From JABIEQ01 sp964516055 (GTDB lineage Bacteria > Patescibacteriota > Patescibacteriia > Magasanikbacterales > UBA922), in assembly GCA_964516055.1 (NCBI GenBank), contig CAZEYK010000052.1, positions 1 to 7,067 on the forward strand: a DNA stretch of 7,067 bases. Reading direction: 5' to 3'. The notes under the pieces are model-generated. The model saw only the letters and a list, made by a program, of their open reading frames with translations. It was not told the origin of the DNA and did not search any database. Within the stretch, counting starts at the first letter, position 1. Each line of letters opens with the position of its first letter. A program made the position numbers and the translations under genes. Positions 6,972 through 7,067 of the stretch are shown here, one piece after another.

Positions 6972-7038
6972 ACTTTTGTGAAAAGATTGTTTTTGGATGA
7001 TATGACAATATATTTGAGTGAAATTATTGGGTGGAACC

Positions 7039-7067
7039 GTCAGTATATATGATTGTTGAATATTGAC
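7039..7067 (+). terminator. Partial competing hairpin (probable T-box terminator), truncated
   Basis: GTCAGTAT (7039-7046), which begins inside the 3' part of the T-box core, pairs with ATATTGAC (7060-7067) at the very end of the window, with one G.T wobble. If the next bases continue as GGTT and then a T run, this is the classical terminator that is mutually exclusive with the antiterminator. Only the inner 8 bp can be seen. Confidence 0.6.

Larger units (their letters stand above)
6883..7067 (+). ncRNA. T-box riboswitch leader, 3' end cut by the window edge
   Basis: The leader shows the parts of a T-box in the expected order. A long Stem I-like hairpin has AAAAG (6889-6893) with CTTTT (6973-6977), GCTTTGCAAT (6898-6907) with ATTGTAAAGT (6959-6968), GTTTTTGA (6910-6917) with TCAAAAAAC (6950-6958, one extra A), and a distal helix GAAAGC (6926-6931) with GCTTTC (6943-6948). 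An AG-rich stretch GGGAGA (6920-6925) precedes the distal helix. A Stem III-like hairpin pairs ATTGT (6986-6990) with ACAAT (7005-7009). The T-box core GGGTGGAACCGT is at 7029-7040, with UGGA (7032-7035) able to pair with a tRNA acceptor end UCCA. T-box RNAs read uncharged tRNA to control aminoacyl-tRNA synthetase or amino-acid genes. No gene is visible downstream because the window ends here. A Stem II region appears to be absent. Base pairing was done by eye. Confidence 0.78.

Noticed and set aside
7049..7066. Mini-ORF ATG to TGA (MIVEY) at the window end
   Set aside because: It lies in the loop and 3' arm of the probable T-box terminator and has no ribosome-binding site.
1..7067. Alternative genetic code with UGA read as glycine, as in Gracilibacteria and Absconditabacteria
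   Set aside because: All five long genes are free of in-frame UGA and glycine is encoded by ordinary GGN codons; the absence of UGA stops among five genes is too small a sample.
1..7067. CRISPR arrays, insertion sequences, tRNA or rRNA genes
   Set aside because: No regularly spaced repeats, transposase motifs or terminal inverted repeats, cloverleaf-like sequences or rRNA signatures were seen on either strand.

Overview
The window looks like chromosomal DNA of a low-GC bacterium, most likely a member of the Candidate Phyla Radiation (Patescibacteria, Parcubacteria-like). This placement is inference. It rests on the combination of a short FtsH, a PilB/GspE-type ATPase, a small-genome style multi-spanning membrane protein with an N-terminal 'HKxLWxFGLF' motif, and a membrane-anchored protein with the baseplate-J-like domain that is frequent in these genomes. 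The standard bacterial code fits: five long reading frames run through without an internal UGA and end in UAA (four) or UAG (one). All genes are on the + strand.

Layout: (1) bases 1-705 hold the 3' part of an S1-domain protein, closed by an intrinsic terminator. (2) A consensus-like promoter follows at once and drives ftsH (832-2700), which ends at a perfect 12-bp hairpin terminator. (3) A second unit starts from an extended -10 promoter near 2774. It carries a polytopic membrane protein (2820-3794) and, 17 bases later, a PilB/GspE-family ATPase (3812-5548). (4) Another extended -10 promoter near 5576 precedes a single-pass membrane protein with a baseplate-J-like extracellular region (5645-6796), followed by a short hairpin terminator. 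(5) The last ~230 bases contain a near-perfect sigma-70-type promoter and a non-coding leader that reads as a T-box riboswitch. It has a Stem I-like long hairpin, a small Stem III hairpin, the T-box core GGGTGGAACCGT, and the first part of what looks like the competing terminator, cut by the window edge. The regulated gene, probably an aminoacyl-tRNA synthetase or amino-acid gene, lies just outside.

Functional themes are translation (S1), membrane protein quality control (FtsH), envelope or pilus assembly (PilB, with two uncharacterised membrane proteins that may or may not be partners), and amino-acid starvation sensing (T-box). The T-box leader is the most interesting element. Other points of note are a GTACA word just after the stop codon of each of the three terminator-closed genes, the lack of Shine-Dalgarno sequences before all four visible gene starts, and a strong Shine-Dalgarno in front of a four-codon reading frame that runs into a terminator.
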